Positions 33,900-43,323 of a stretch of DNA of 64,000 nucleotides are shown in pieces. The position numbers and the translations under genes are program-made. Positions within the stretch are counted from its first letter, which is position 1, and each line of letters opens with the position of its first letter. Below the pieces are notes generated by a model. It saw only the letters and a program-made list of their open reading frames with translations, made no database searches and was not told the DNA's origin. This DNA is from Fusibacter_C sp942493125 (GTDB lineage: Bacteria > Bacillota > Clostridia > Peptostreptococcales > Acidaminobacteraceae), in NCBI GenBank assembly GCA_942493125.1, contig OW818667.1, positions 558,001 through 622,000 of the forward strand, written 5' to 3'.

Positions 33900-35003
33900 T
33901 TATTTATTTGCAACACCTTCATAAAGGGCTGTATAAAGATCAGCTACTCTCGGCCAACTGAATTTTTGGGATTTTTGTGAGGCATTACTCGAAATGACGG
34001 GATACCGTTCGATAATTGCTTCGATTTTATCTGCGATTTCTTGAGCACTAAAACAATTAACCGAATATCCGACTTCACCTTCATCAAATTGACGATCAAA
34101 GCCTTGTCCGCGGCTGTAAATCACTGGGAGTGCCTGACTCATCGCTTCAGCATAGACCAAACCAAAAGTTTCATAGATGGATGGCATGATGAAAAGGTCA
34201 TGCATGCGATAGGTCATTAATAGTTCTTCTCTCGTTTTTTCTACGCTATAAGTGACGCATTGATTCGCTACGACTTCGTTATAGATAGCTTTATCTAGAA
34301 CTTTACCGACAATCGTAAACTCAACTTGAAACCCTCTTTCCTGAAGAATTTGAATTGCCTTCAATACAGTAGTGATGTTCTTATTTTTATTGATCGCACC
34401 CACATAAAGAAGTTTAAGGGCCTCTTTATTAGGTAGTGCTTTTTCTGTGGTTCGATTTTCAAACCAGAAAGCATCAATGCCGTTTGGAATAACGTAACTT
34501 TTTAGTGCGATTGAAGCTTGTAGTGCTTTGGGAATGTACTTTTTGATTACGTCTTCTTTGTATGCTTCAGATAGAAAAACAATACCATCTGCTTCTTCTA
34601 GAATCTTCACACCAAGGCTTCTAAGATGAACCATATATTTAAAAAATGCGTTGACGTCTGCATTTCTCACAGCGGTTATATAAGGTATCCCAAATTCTCG
34701 TTTTAGTTTCAAGGCGATGTAGCCATTTGAAAAGAGAGAATGTGCATGTATCAGTGAAAATTTTTCAACTGCATATTGCTTGATGACGTCCTTATATATT
34801 TTGTGGTGCTTCAAATGAAAGATATATTTATCGTATTTGCCATGATTGATGCTCACTTTTGAATACGGACCCAAATCCCAGTTTGCAGCTGAATGTGCTG
34901 GTACAAATACATCGATTGAATCACCGTTTTTAACTTGCTCATCATAAAGGTGTTTGTAAAATTTACCTTCAGCATAATACGAGTTAATGTGTAAAATCTT
35001 CAT
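33900..35003 (-). CDS. Family 4 glycosyltransferase
   Basis: A 367-residue GT-B protein: MKILHINSYYAEGKFYKHLYDEQ at the N-terminus, LIHAHSLFSNGYIAL, then the C-terminal LLYVGAINKNKNI and the donor motif SIYETFGLVYAEAMSQALPVI. No signal or membrane segment. It lies between the WbpE-like aminotransferase gene and another GT4 gene, so it may transfer the diacetamido-uronic acid made by the preceding enzymes, though no substrate specificity can be read from sequence. Confidence 0.9.
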   Translation of the reverse strand: MKILHINSYYAEGKFYKHLYDEQVKNGDSIDVFVPAHSAANWDLGPYSKVSINHGKYDKYIFHLKHHKIYKDVIKQYAVEKFSLIHAHSLFSNGYIALKLKREFGIPYITAVRNADVNAFFKYMVHLRSLGVKILEEADGIVFLSEAYKEDVIKKYIPKALQASIALKSYVIPNGIDAFWFENRTTEKALPNKEALKLLYVGAINKNKNITTVLKAIQILQERGFQVEFTIVGKVLDKAIYNEVVANQCVTYSVEKTREELLMTYRMHDLFIMPSIYETFGLVYAEAMSQALPVIYSRGQGFDRQFDEGEVGYSVNCFSAQEIADKIEAIIERYPVISSNASQKSQKFSWPRVADLYTALYEGVANK

Positions 35004-35007
35004 GCCC

Positions 35008-36138
35008 TTACCCCTTCACGACCCTTGAGATCACATCACAAATTTTAGTCACATCTTCATCGTTCATATAGGGATGCATTGGCAGCGATAAGACGGTGTT
35101 ACAAAGTGTATCTGAGACGATAAAGTCATCGTCATTGACCACTTGATAGTTGAATGCCTCTTGTTGATGCATTGGTTTCACATAATAAATCATACTTGGT
35201 ATGCCTTCTTCTTTAAGTTTTGCTTGAAGTAATTCGCGCACCTCTTTATTTTCAAGCCTTATAGTATATTGTGCAAAACTTGAGCGGTACCCTTCGGGGA
35301 TCAAAGGTGTCTCGACGAGACCTTTTAATGCCATTTGATAAACTTGAAACACGCGATTGACATCGTCGAGCTCGTGCGTGATAAATGCGGTCAATTTGAC
35401 GTTCAATACAGCAGCTTGTATCGTATCAAGTCTTGAGTTCACACCAACTCTTATATTGTCATACTTGCTTTCACCTTTGCCATGCACTCTGTAGGACTCC
35501 AACAAATCTGCAAGGGCATCATCATTTGTAAATATTGCGCCACCATCTCCATAACAGCCTAGAGGCTTCGCAGGAAAAAATGAAGTGGTTGCAACATCAC
35601 CAAAACTGCAGGCCATTTGACCATTTATACTGCCACCAAATCCTTGTGCAGCATCTTCTAAGATTTTAAGATCGTATTTTTTGGCAATGGCTTCAATCGC
35701 TACATAATTAGCGGGTAATCCAAACAAATCCACTGGGATAATCACACGAGGATTCAACTTGCCTGCTTCCAATGTTTCTATGATTGCATCCTCCAGTTTG
35801 AACGGATCCATATTGAACGTTTTGGGATCGACATCGACAAAAACAGGCGTTGCACCTCTAAAGGACACAATTTCTCCCGTCGAGAAAAAGGTGAAATCTG
35901 GTACGAAAACCGCATCCCCTTCTTTTATATTCCAAGCTAACATCACAAGCGTCATAGCCTCTGTACCATTGGCACATGAAACACATCGCCTGACACCCAC
36001 GTATTTGGCTAATCTCTCTTCGAGCAGCTGCACCGATTTACCGCTTATAAAATCCGTATTGATCAGTACCTCCTGAATGGCACTATCAATTTCTTTTTTA
36101 TACTTTTGATATTGTGCCTTAAGGTCTCTAAATTCCAT
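35008..36138 (-). CDS. WbpE/WlbC-like UDP-sugar 3-aminotransferase
   Basis: About 376 residues, DegT/DnrJ family. N-terminus MEFRDLKAQYQKYKKEID as in WbpE-type enzymes, SCANGTEAMTLVM for cofactor phosphate, DAAQGFGG for the pyridine nitrogen, and the PLP lysine in TSFFPAKPLGCYGDGGA. The start is set at MEFRDL by family comparison; the open frame begins five codons earlier. It follows the acetyltransferase and Gfo/Idh/MocA genes, the order expected for making UDP-GlcNAc3NAcA: oxidation at C6, oxidation at C3, transamination at C3, acetylation. No 2-epimerase (WbpI) is seen, so the gluco form is likely. Confidence 0.85.
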   Translation of the reverse strand: MEFRDLKAQYQKYKKEIDSAIQEVLINTDFISGKSVQLLEERLAKYVGVRRCVSCANGTEAMTLVMLAWNIKEGDAVFVPDFTFFSTGEIVSFRGATPVFVDVDPKTFNMDPFKLEDAIIETLEAGKLNPRVIIPVDLFGLPANYVAIEAIAKKYDLKILEDAAQGFGGSINGQMACSFGDVATTSFFPAKPLGCYGDGGAIFTNDDALADLLESYRVHGKGESKYDNIRVGVNSRLDTIQAAVLNVKLTAFITHELDDVNRVFQVYQMALKGLVETPLIPEGYRSSFAQYTIRLENKEVRELLQAKLKEEGIPSMIYYVKPMHQQEAFNYQVVNDDDFIVSDTLCNTVLSLPMHPYMNDEDVTKICDVISRVVKG

Positions 36139-36142
36139 GCCA

Positions 36143-36712
36143 TCACATCCCATCTATTTCCTGGATTCGATCTTCATCAATCACATAGGCTCTACCGCAT
36201 GATGTGCATTTGCTATTGCCTTTTAGAGGCAAGCCACATTCACAGACCCAGCCGATTTGTTTTGCAGGTACACCGGAAACAAGTGCGTAGTCAGGTACGT
36301 CCTTCGTGACCACAGCACCGCTGGCGACCATTGCCCATTTTCCAATGGTATGTCCGCAGACGATCGTCGCATTTGCCCCTATCGAGGCACCATATTTTAC
36401 AAGTGTCTTCTTGTAGCCTTCTTTTCCTTTAGGATATTTACTTCTTGGTGTCAGATCGTTTGTAAAGACCATGGATGGACCACAAAATACGTAGTCTTCC
36501 AGTTCAACGCCTTCATAAACTGAAACATTGTTTTGTAGCTTGACACCATTGCCGATTTTAACATTATTTGAGACATTTACATTCTGACCGAGTGAACAGT
36601 GTTCACCAATCTGAGTGCCACTTTGAACATGGCAATAATGCCATATTTTCGTCCCTTCCCCTATGATCACATTTTCATCTACGAAACTGCTTTCATGAAC
36701 ATAATATTTCAT
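36143..36712 (-). CDS. WbpD/WlbB-like N-acetyltransferase with zinc-ribbon-like tail
   Basis: A 189-residue left-handed beta-helix acyltransferase with hexapeptide repeats (IGEGTKIWHYCHVQ, IGEHCSLGQNVNVSNNVKIG) and the acceptor-site region VVTKDVPDYALVSGVPAKQIGW. It is expected to acetylate the 3-amino group of the UDP-sugar made by the neighbouring aminotransferase. After the helix there is a short tail with CECG and CTSCG, spaced like a small zinc ribbon, which is also seen in some WlbB relatives. Its ATG overlaps the stop of the Gfo/Idh/MocA gene (ATGA). Confidence 0.87.
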   Translation of the reverse strand: MKYYVHESSFVDENVIIGEGTKIWHYCHVQSGTQIGEHCSLGQNVNVSNNVKIGNGVKLQNNVSVYEGVELEDYVFCGPSMVFTNDLTPRSKYPKGKEGYKKTLVKYGASIGANATIVCGHTIGKWAMVASGAVVTKDVPDYALVSGVPAKQIGWVCECGLPLKGNSKCTSCGRAYVIDEDRIQEIDGM

Positions 36713-37791
36713 CTATCAAACCTGCCTTTAAAATCTAATGTGTTACAGTTATCGAGTGGCAATTTTATTGAACGGCCTTCAAAAGAGGATTTATAGATCG
36801 CTAGCACGAGTTCAAGTGCACGTCGCCCATCCTCAGCAGTGACGTATGGCGCTCTGTCTTCTTTGATGGCGCTTATAACATCGTCATAAAGCGGTTTATG
36901 ACCAAAGCCATAGACAGTAGGTGGATTCTCATGATATTTTTCTTTAACGAGCATCGGATCGTCGAGATTGTCTGAAAATAGCCATTCCTCAATGAGATTA
37001 ACCGATTTCCCCCCAGCTTTTACAGTGCCCTTATCGCCAAAAATATAGAGCGTTTCTTCCAAATTTGTTGGATGGATGTTTGTCGTGCCTTCTATGATGC
37101 CATAGCTCCCATTTGAAAATTTTATAAGGGCTATGCCCAAATCCTCGGTTTCTATAAAATCGTGGATCAAGTTGTCTGTCATGCCCACAACCTCAACAAT
37201 ATCATCGCCCATCATCCATCTGAGTAGATCAATATTGTGTATGCACTGGTTCATAAGTGCGCCACCATCCTGTTCCCAAGTGCCACGCCACGGCGCCTGC
37301 GTGTAATAGTCTTTTCCCCTATTCCACCTGATATGTGCCGTCCCATGAAGCAACTTCCCAAATCGATTTTCTACGAGTGCTTCTCTAATCTTTAAGATAG
37401 ACTTGTTGAATCTGTTTTGATGACAAGCGCTGACCTTGAGGTTTTTCTCATGCGATAATGCTATGATTGCATCCGCTTCTTCAAGAGAAAGCGTCATTGG
37501 TTTTTCAATAATCAAGTTGGCACCAGCATCGAGACAGTCCAAAGCGATCTTTCCATGTTTGCCGCTTTCTGTACAGATGGCTACGAGCTCAGGTTTTTCA
37601 ACCTCAAGCATTTGCCTATAATCGACGTATTTTTTTGTCTCCTTTGGCAGATCGAAATGATCGATTGCGAGCGTCATTTTTGATGCATCGATATCACATA
37701 GTGCAACGATATCAAGCCCACATTCTTTAGCTGCAGCTATATGATTTGGTGAAATGCGCCCGCACCCTATGATTGCGTATTTTAAACTCAA
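36709..37791 (-). CDS. WbpB/WlbA-like Gfo/Idh/MocA oxidoreductase
   Basis: A 360-residue NAD-dependent dehydrogenase: Rossmann start YAIIGCGRISPNHIAAAKE, the family motif IIEKPMTLS with Lys, and NQCIHNIDLLRWMMG with the catalytic His-Asp region. In WbpB/WlbA this type oxidises C3 of UDP-GlcNAcA to a ketone, often with alpha-ketoglutarate to recycle NADH. It follows a UDP-GlcNAc dehydrogenase-like gene and precedes the acetyltransferase and aminotransferase, so a complete four-enzyme set is present. The assignment rests on gene order and family. Confidence 0.87.
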   Translation of the reverse strand: MSLKYAIIGCGRISPNHIAAAKECGLDIVALCDIDASKMTLAIDHFDLPKETKKYVDYRQMLEVEKPELVAICTESGKHGKIALDCLDAGANLIIEKPMTLSLEEADAIIALSHEKNLKVSACHQNRFNKSILKIREALVENRFGKLLHGTAHIRWNRGKDYYTQAPWRGTWEQDGGALMNQCIHNIDLLRWMMGDDIVEVVGMTDNLIHDFIETEDLGIALIKFSNGSYGIIEGTTNIHPTNLEETLYIFGDKGTVKAGGKSVNLIEEWLFSDNLDDPMLVKEKYHENPPTVYGFGHKPLYDDVISAIKEDRAPYVTAEDGRRALELVLAIYKSSFEGRSIKLPLDNCNTLDFKGRFDR

Positions 37792-37802
37792 GAAAATCCC
37801 TC

Positions 37803-39110
37803 CTACAGTAGTTCAATATTATCTCGCATTGTTACATCTTTAAGTGCATTCTTTGTATCGAAGATGACGCTTGCATGTTCTTGAACAAAAGCATAATCAA
37901 TATTTGTATGGGCAGTCGTCACGATGACCATATCGACGCTTTCAATTAACTCAGCAGATAAAATCTCTTCACTGTGACGGATCAGACCATTTGCTTTATA
38001 CTCGGGCACATAAGCATCGAAATAGATGATATTCGCACCTTCTTTTTCTAGAGCTTCAATCACGCGAATCGCTGGACTTTCTCTGAAGTCATCAATGTCT
38101 TGTTTGTACGCCACCCCAAGAATCAAGATTTTTGCTTGATTCATCGAGCGATTGTATCGGTTGAGTATTTTACTGGCACGCTCTGCGCAGTACTCTGGCA
38201 TGCGGTCATTTACAACCATTGAAGATTCAATCATCGATGTATGAAAACCATATTCTCGAGCTTTCCATGAAAGATAATATGGATCGAGTGGAATACAGTG
38301 TCCTCCAAGGCCAGGTCCAGGATAAAAGGCTTGAAAACCATAGGGTTTTGACTTAGCAGCCTCTATTACTTCCCATAAATTGATGCCCATTTTATTACAA
38401 AGAATAGCGAGTTCATTCACTAGTCCAATATTGACATTTCTATATGTGTTCTCTAAAATTTTTTCCATCTCTGCGATTGCAGGCGATGACACTCTATGAA
38501 TGGGTGCCTCCAAAATTGCCTCATACATCATGGCTGCAATCTCTGTACACTTTGGCGTTATACCACCAACAACTTTTGGTGTGTTTTTCGTTTTGAATAA
38601 AATATTACCTGGATCGACGCGTTCGGGAGAAAATGCCAAATAGAAATCGATCCCACATTTTAAACCCGTTGATTCCAATATTGGCTTTAAGAGCTCTTCT
38701 GTTGTTCCTGGATAAGTTGTAGATTCTAAAACAATCAACATCTCTTTATGCAGATATGGCACAATCGCTTCTGCACATGATTTTACATAGCTGATATCTG
38801 GTTGTTGATGCGCATCAAGTGGCGTTGGGACACAGATACAAATGCAATCAGCAGTAGCGACTTGTGCAAAGTCTGTTGTGGCTGACAAAAGACCTTCAGT
38901 TACAATGGCATGCAAGTCTTCATTGACCACATCGCCGATATAGTTTATGCCCGCATTCACCATATCAACTTTAGACTCTTGAACATCGAATCCAATTGTT
39001 TTATAGCCAGCTTTTGCTTTTTCAACCGCTAATGGCAAACCAACATAACCAAGTCCAATCACGCCAAGTACTGCCGTCTTATTTTTTAATTTATCTTTTA
39101 GATCAATCAT
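37803..39110 (-). CDS. UDP-N-acetyl-hexosamine 6-dehydrogenase (WbpA-like)
   Basis: A 435-residue nucleotide-sugar dehydrogenase of the WecC/WbpA group: Rossmann GVIGLGYVGLPLA, ESTTYPGTTEE, and the active-site Cys in GPGLGGHCIPLDPYYL. Further blocks are AFSPERVDPGN, TPKVVGG and a C-terminal UDP-binding domain with GVAYKQDIDDFRESPA. It oxidises C6 of UDP-GlcNAc (or UDP-ManNAc) to the uronic acid. The following WbpB/D/E-like genes favour UDP-GlcNAc. GGAGGAAAAC precedes the ATG. Confidence 0.9.
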   Translation of the reverse strand: MIDLKDKLKNKTAVLGVIGLGYVGLPLAVEKAKAGYKTIGFDVQESKVDMVNAGINYIGDVVNEDLHAIVTEGLLSATTDFAQVATADCICICVPTPLDAHQQPDISYVKSCAEAIVPYLHKEMLIVLESTTYPGTTEELLKPILESTGLKCGIDFYLAFSPERVDPGNILFKTKNTPKVVGGITPKCTEIAAMMYEAILEAPIHRVSSPAIAEMEKILENTYRNVNIGLVNELAILCNKMGINLWEVIEAAKSKPYGFQAFYPGPGLGGHCIPLDPYYLSWKAREYGFHTSMIESSMVVNDRMPEYCAERASKILNRYNRSMNQAKILILGVAYKQDIDDFRESPAIRVIEALEKEGANIIYFDAYVPEYKANGLIRHSEEILSAELIESVDMVIVTTAHTNIDYAFVQEHASVIFDTKNALKDVTMRDNIELL

Positions 39111-39124
39111 TGGTTTTCCTCCGC

Positions 39125-40354
39125 TTATAATTCATTACTAAATTCCTTAGCAAAATCATCTGCCAATTTAGGGTAATTGTGGTTCGTTTTAACGTATTCA
39201 ATAGATTTTACTTTGATTCTTTGCAACTCTTCGTCGGGTAACAGCATCACGCGCTCAATGGCATTTTTTAAAGCTATGGCATTTTCTGCTTCAGCTACAA
39301 ATGAGTCTCCAAAATAATTTAGGGGGCTATGCTTTGAATCAAAGGCATTGATAATCGGCTTTCCGGTCAACATATAATCGAAGATTTTATTGGCAGAAAC
39401 GCCAAATTCATAGAGATGACTCTTTTTACTGCCTAAATACAAGGCGTCCATCGCTTGTAACGTCCTGTGAACTTCACCTTTGTCTATCGCATCGAAAAAA
39501 TAGACGTTGTCTAGATTATGACTTTCCTTGTAAGCGACCAATTGCACTTTTTCAATGCCACTGCCAATGATGACAAATGAAATCTTATCATCTTTCAATA
39601 GCTCAGCCGTTTCAAGTAGTGTCCACATCGCATTGGATACTGAGATGCCACCAGCGTATCCAATAACAAAATGATTGTCCCTTTTTAAAGCATTGATTCT
39701 ATCCAAGATCACATGATTCGCAGGAGAAAATGACGCTTCTTCTTGAAGGATAATGCCATTTGGGATGGATACAATCTTGTTGTTAACATTGAGTGATGCC
39801 ACGTAAGGCTTTATGTTAGGCAGTATCGAGACGATTAAGGCTGATTTTTTATAGGCTGATTTTTCTGCAATTTGCATCATTTTTATAAAGGGATGATACT
39901 TGCTATACCCCCCAAGTTCCATCGGCGTTAGAGGCCATAGATCATGGACTTCATGGATGAGTTTCGCATTTGAATACTTTTTGATACGTTGCCCCGCATA
40001 CGTGTCGAATGGATAGGTTGACGAACATATGACCACATCCGGACTATATTTTTGTGCAATTTCTTTGGCATGTAGTGAAATCTTGGATACAAATTGCACC
40101 ATCGATAAAATCCGCTTCAAACCGTTGCCTTCATATTGGCTAACTTTCACCCAGTTGAAGTCGACGCCTTCAATGGTGCTTTCTTCCCAATCCGCATGTG
40201 TGATGGGATTCACTTTTCTTAAATGAGAATAATCAGCCGCTATGATGATGACATGATGGCCCATTTTTAGCCATTCCTTAGACAGATAATAAGGTCTGAA
40301 TTCCATGCCGTGATAATCGGAGCCAGCATAGTGGTCAATATATACGATGTTCAT
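39125..40354 (-). CDS. Family 4 glycosyltransferase (WbuB-like)
   Basis: About 409 residues. N-terminus MNIVYIDHYAGSDYHGMEFRPYYLSKEWLKMGHHV resembles WbuB-type transferases that act on acetamido-deoxy sugars. The C-terminal donor domain has VIGYAGGISVSNAMWTLLE and FGVSANKIFDYMLTGKPII. The start is taken at the third of three nearby ATG codons, with AGGAG nine bases upstream. It lies between the propeller-type glycosidase-like genes and the uronic acid dehydrogenase. Substrate not determined. Confidence 0.86.
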   Translation of the reverse strand: MNIVYIDHYAGSDYHGMEFRPYYLSKEWLKMGHHVIIIAADYSHLRKVNPITHADWEESTIEGVDFNWVKVSQYEGNGLKRILSMVQFVSKISLHAKEIAQKYSPDVVICSSTYPFDTYAGQRIKKYSNAKLIHEVHDLWPLTPMELGGYSKYHPFIKMMQIAEKSAYKKSALIVSILPNIKPYVASLNVNNKIVSIPNGIILQEEASFSPANHVILDRINALKRDNHFVIGYAGGISVSNAMWTLLETAELLKDDKISFVIIGSGIEKVQLVAYKESHNLDNVYFFDAIDKGEVHRTLQAMDALYLGSKKSHLYEFGVSANKIFDYMLTGKPIINAFDSKHSPLNYFGDSFVAEAENAIALKNAIERVMLLPDEELQRIKVKSIEYVKTNHNYPKLADDFAKEFSNEL

Positions 40355-40376
40355 TGGCATCATTCTCCTCTGAGTC

Positions 40377-41327
40377 TTAATCTTCTAATACGGCTAATCC
40401 AAAGCCATGGCGACCAAATTCGTTGCCATTATAAAGCATCATGATTTTGCCATCACTTTCAAAGACGTGCGGGTAACACATCATATCTGAGTCCCATTCG
40501 CCGTCAGTGCACTTGATACCAACTTGCGTATCATCACGCATCCAGCGCATCAAGTCATGCGAATAGGCATATCCCAACTTGTAGCCTCGGTTTTTGTTGT
40601 TCCTAAAATCGGATGCTTCTCTATAGCAAAAAATCATATGATATCTGCCTTTATGATAGAAGACAGTCGGTAGTGCTTGGCACTCATCTCGGAGCACATC
40701 GTTTACGATTGCGTGACCTTCCCGATTCCAATTGACGCCATCTATTGACGTTGCATGTGCGATTTTGTAGATTCGCTCGGGTACGTCACTCCCTTCAAAC
40801 AGCTTCCACTGGGTGCCAAAGATGTACCACATGTGAAAAATATTATCTATGATTTTCACAAATGGATCGCCTACGAGGAAAGGTTCATTTAAAGTGGCAG
40901 TCATAATCGGCCCTTCGCCATATTTTGCAAATGTTTCCCCACCATCACTGCTTATCGCTAACCCTATGCTCGTATCTACTGAGACAGATACTTTCCGGTT
41001 CCAACCACAGGTATAGCCAAAGACTTTATCTTTGTGCCTGATGACATTCATTGGAAAAATACCGTGTTGGTCAAATCCACCAACAACACCCAAAGGCACC
41101 ACAGTATCTTGAGAGATGTTTATAACATTCAAAAAAGCTTTATCCATATCGACATAGGCGATATGACTCAAATATTTGCCCGTATTGTCTTTTTCCCTCG
41201 TCGAAAAATAAATTCTCACAAAATCCTCAAACATCAAAACTTGAGGTGATTGGGCATAGTCGACGCAATTGCCTAAAAGCTTATGTTCTATCGGGTTAAA
41301 TATTTTACCTAATTTGATCCATTCCAT
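40377..41327 (-). CDS. Five-bladed beta-propeller glycosidase-like protein, copy 3
   Basis: A 316-residue cytosolic protein (no signal peptide), related to the GH43/GH32/GH130-type five-bladed propeller fold: repeats such as SPQVLMFEDFVRIYFSTRE, GLAISSDGGETFAK, HATSIDGVNWNRE and LGYAYSHDLMRWMRDD mark the blades. It is the most diverged of three tandem paralogues. It is unusual for a hydrolase-like protein to sit in a biosynthetic operon in the cytoplasm; it could trim, remodel or act by phosphorolysis on lipid-linked precursors, or be a binding protein. No activity is assigned. Confidence 0.65.
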   Translation of the reverse strand: MEWIKLGKIFNPIEHKLLGNCVDYAQSPQVLMFEDFVRIYFSTREKDNTGKYLSHIAYVDMDKAFLNVINISQDTVVPLGVVGGFDQHGIFPMNVIRHKDKVFGYTCGWNRKVSVSVDTSIGLAISSDGGETFAKYGEGPIMTATLNEPFLVGDPFVKIIDNIFHMWYIFGTQWKLFEGSDVPERIYKIAHATSIDGVNWNREGHAIVNDVLRDECQALPTVFYHKGRYHMIFCYREASDFRNNKNRGYKLGYAYSHDLMRWMRDDTQVGIKCTDGEWDSDMMCYPHVFESDGKIMMLYNGNEFGRHGFGLAVLED

Positions 41328-41344
41328 TTTTGCGCCTCCATGTG

Positions 41345-42313
41345 CTAAACTAAATCTCCAATCAATTTGGCGATACCGAAACCGTATTTGCCGACTTGAT
41401 TTCCAAGGTAAAACATATAAATCTCACCATCGAGTTCAAAGACATGTGGGTGTGCCACCATTTCCGAATCCCACCCATCAGGTGAGACATCAATACCAAC
41501 TTTCGCATCCTCCCTTTTCCAATTGATGAGATCCGTTGAGGAGGCATAACCTATGCGGTAGCTTCTATCTTTGTTGCGTCTATAATCGGTACCTTGTCTA
41601 TAACAATAAAACATATGGTATTTGCCATTTCTAAATATAACGTCTGCCGTGGCTTGGGATTCATCTTCGCCATATTTGTCTTCAATAAGGTCTTTATGCG
41701 TTCTCGTCCAATGCACACCATCTTCAGAAACTGCCAATCTAATTTTATAAAGGGATTCAACTTTTCCGTCTTCCAGTGTCAACCATTTTCTACCTGCTGC
41801 GTAAAATAAATACCACATATCATTGAATCTTCTAACTTTCGGACTTGCTATAATAAACGGTTCATCGTGTGTATAAGTAAGTACTGGCCCTTTGCCCACT
41901 TTTTGAAATGTATGGCCGCCGTCACGACTGATTGCCAAACCCAGAGACACGTTAAAAGACACCGCTTCACACCTTGTCCAACCCCCATAAAAACCGTAAT
42001 GGACACCATCGTAAGGCACAACGCCCATGGGATACGTGCCGAACTCATCAAACTCGCCAATGCCACCCAGCTCAATAACCGGTTTGTCACTGACTCTTAA
42101 TACTTCGAACAAATTCTTTCGATTTAATTCAAGATAGGATTCACGACTTATGTACATCCCATTTGCATCGGGCTTCAACCTGCAGCTAAAATAGACGCGA
42201 ATAAAATCGTCAAATTTCAAGACACATGGCGCTTGTGTAAATTCATCCATGTAGTCAACATGATTGATCTGCGAGATGTTTACTAGTTGACCTAGCTTTT
42301 CCCATTTAAACAT
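41345..42313 (-). CDS. Five-bladed beta-propeller glycosidase-like protein, copy 2
   Basis: A 322-residue protein almost co-linear with its upstream neighbour. Blade-like units: APCVLKFDDFIRVYFSCRL, GLAISRDGGHTFQKVGKGP, LAVSEDGVHWTRTH, YRIGYASSTDLINWKRED. Acidic residues occur at the usual blade starts (for example FDDF, EDES), where GH43/GH130 relatives keep catalytic acids, but which ones matter cannot be told by eye. No signal peptide. AGGAGG-type site precedes the ATG. It has a clear tandem-duplication relation to copy 1. Confidence 0.68.
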   Translation of the reverse strand: MFKWEKLGQLVNISQINHVDYMDEFTQAPCVLKFDDFIRVYFSCRLKPDANGMYISRESYLELNRKNLFEVLRVSDKPVIELGGIGEFDEFGTYPMGVVPYDGVHYGFYGGWTRCEAVSFNVSLGLAISRDGGHTFQKVGKGPVLTYTHDEPFIIASPKVRRFNDMWYLFYAAGRKWLTLEDGKVESLYKIRLAVSEDGVHWTRTHKDLIEDKYGEDESQATADVIFRNGKYHMFYCYRQGTDYRRNKDRSYRIGYASSTDLINWKREDAKVGIDVSPDGWDSEMVAHPHVFELDGEIYMFYLGNQVGKYGFGIAKLIGDLV

Positions 42314-42334
42314 TTTACCCTCCTAATTCTAATA

Positions 42335-43303
42335 CTAAATCAAATCCCCAATCAGTTTAGCAATACCAAAGCCAAATTTACCAACTTGATTGCCAAGATA
42401 AAACATATAAATCTCACCATCGAGTTCGAATACGTGTGGGTATGCCACCATTTCGGAATCCCACCCCTCAGGAGATACATCAATCCCCACTTTTGAATCC
42501 TCTCTTTTCCAACTGATGAGGTCCGGTGATGATGCGTAGCCAATACGATAACTTCTGCTTTTGTTTCTTCTATAATCCGTACTTTGCCTGTAACTGTAAA
42601 ACATATGGTATTTACCGTTCTTAAAAAGAACATCAGCCGTAGCTTGTGATTCATCTTCACCGTATTTATCTTCAATAAGGTCTCTGTGCTTTTTCGTCCA
42701 ATTTATGCCATCTTCAGAGACAGCCATTCTGATTTTGTAAAGGGGTTCTACTTTGCCGTCTTCAGTTGTTATCCATCTCCTACCTGCTGCATAAAATAAA
42801 TACCACAACTCATTAAACTTTCTGATTTTGGGACTCGCGATAATGAATGGTTCATCTGCTGAATAAGACAAAATAGGCCCTTTACCTATCTTTTGAAATG
42901 ACTTACCGTCATCAATGCTTGTTGCCAAACCAAGTGATACGTTAAATGGCACAGATTCGCATCTATTCCAACCGCCATAAAAACCATATATAATGCCATT
43001 GTGTGGTACAACGCTCATAGGATAAGTGCCAAATTCATCAAATTCGCCGATGCCTCCGAGTTCTATGACGGGTTTATCACTGACTCTAAGAACCTCAAAT
43101 AAATTTTTCCGGTTGAGATCAAGATATGACTCTCGACTAATGTACATCCCATTTGCGTCAGGCTTAAGCCTACAGCTAAAAAAGACGCGAATAAAATCGT
43201 CAAATTTTATGACACAAGGTGCTTGTATATATTCATCCATATAATCAACATGGTTAATCTGTGAAATAGTCACCAATTGGCCAAGCTTTTCCCATCTAAA
43301 CAT
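42335..43303 (-). CDS. Five-bladed beta-propeller glycosidase-like protein, copy 1
   Basis: About 322 residues, starting MFRWEKLGQ four bases after GGGAGGT; an ATG four codons earlier lies within the ribosome-binding site and is not used. Blade-like units: APCVIKFDDFIRVFFSCRL, GLATSIDDGKSFQKIGKGP, MAVSEDGINWTKKH and YRIGYASSPDLISWKRED. It is the closest paralogue of copy 2. All three genes follow the WbqC, GNAT and flippase genes in the operon. Proteins of this type are known from bacterial polysaccharide loci but have no established role. Confidence 0.68.
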   Translation of the reverse strand: MFRWEKLGQLVTISQINHVDYMDEYIQAPCVIKFDDFIRVFFSCRLKPDANGMYISRESYLDLNRKNLFEVLRVSDKPVIELGGIGEFDEFGTYPMSVVPHNGIIYGFYGGWNRCESVPFNVSLGLATSIDDGKSFQKIGKGPILSYSADEPFIIASPKIRKFNELWYLFYAAGRRWITTEDGKVEPLYKIRMAVSEDGINWTKKHRDLIEDKYGEDESQATADVLFKNGKYHMFYSYRQSTDYRRNKSRSYRIGYASSPDLISWKREDSKVGIDVSPEGWDSEMVAYPHVFELDGEIYMFYLGNQVGKFGFGIAKLIGDLI

Positions 43304-43323
43304 GGTACCTCCCATAATTTTTG

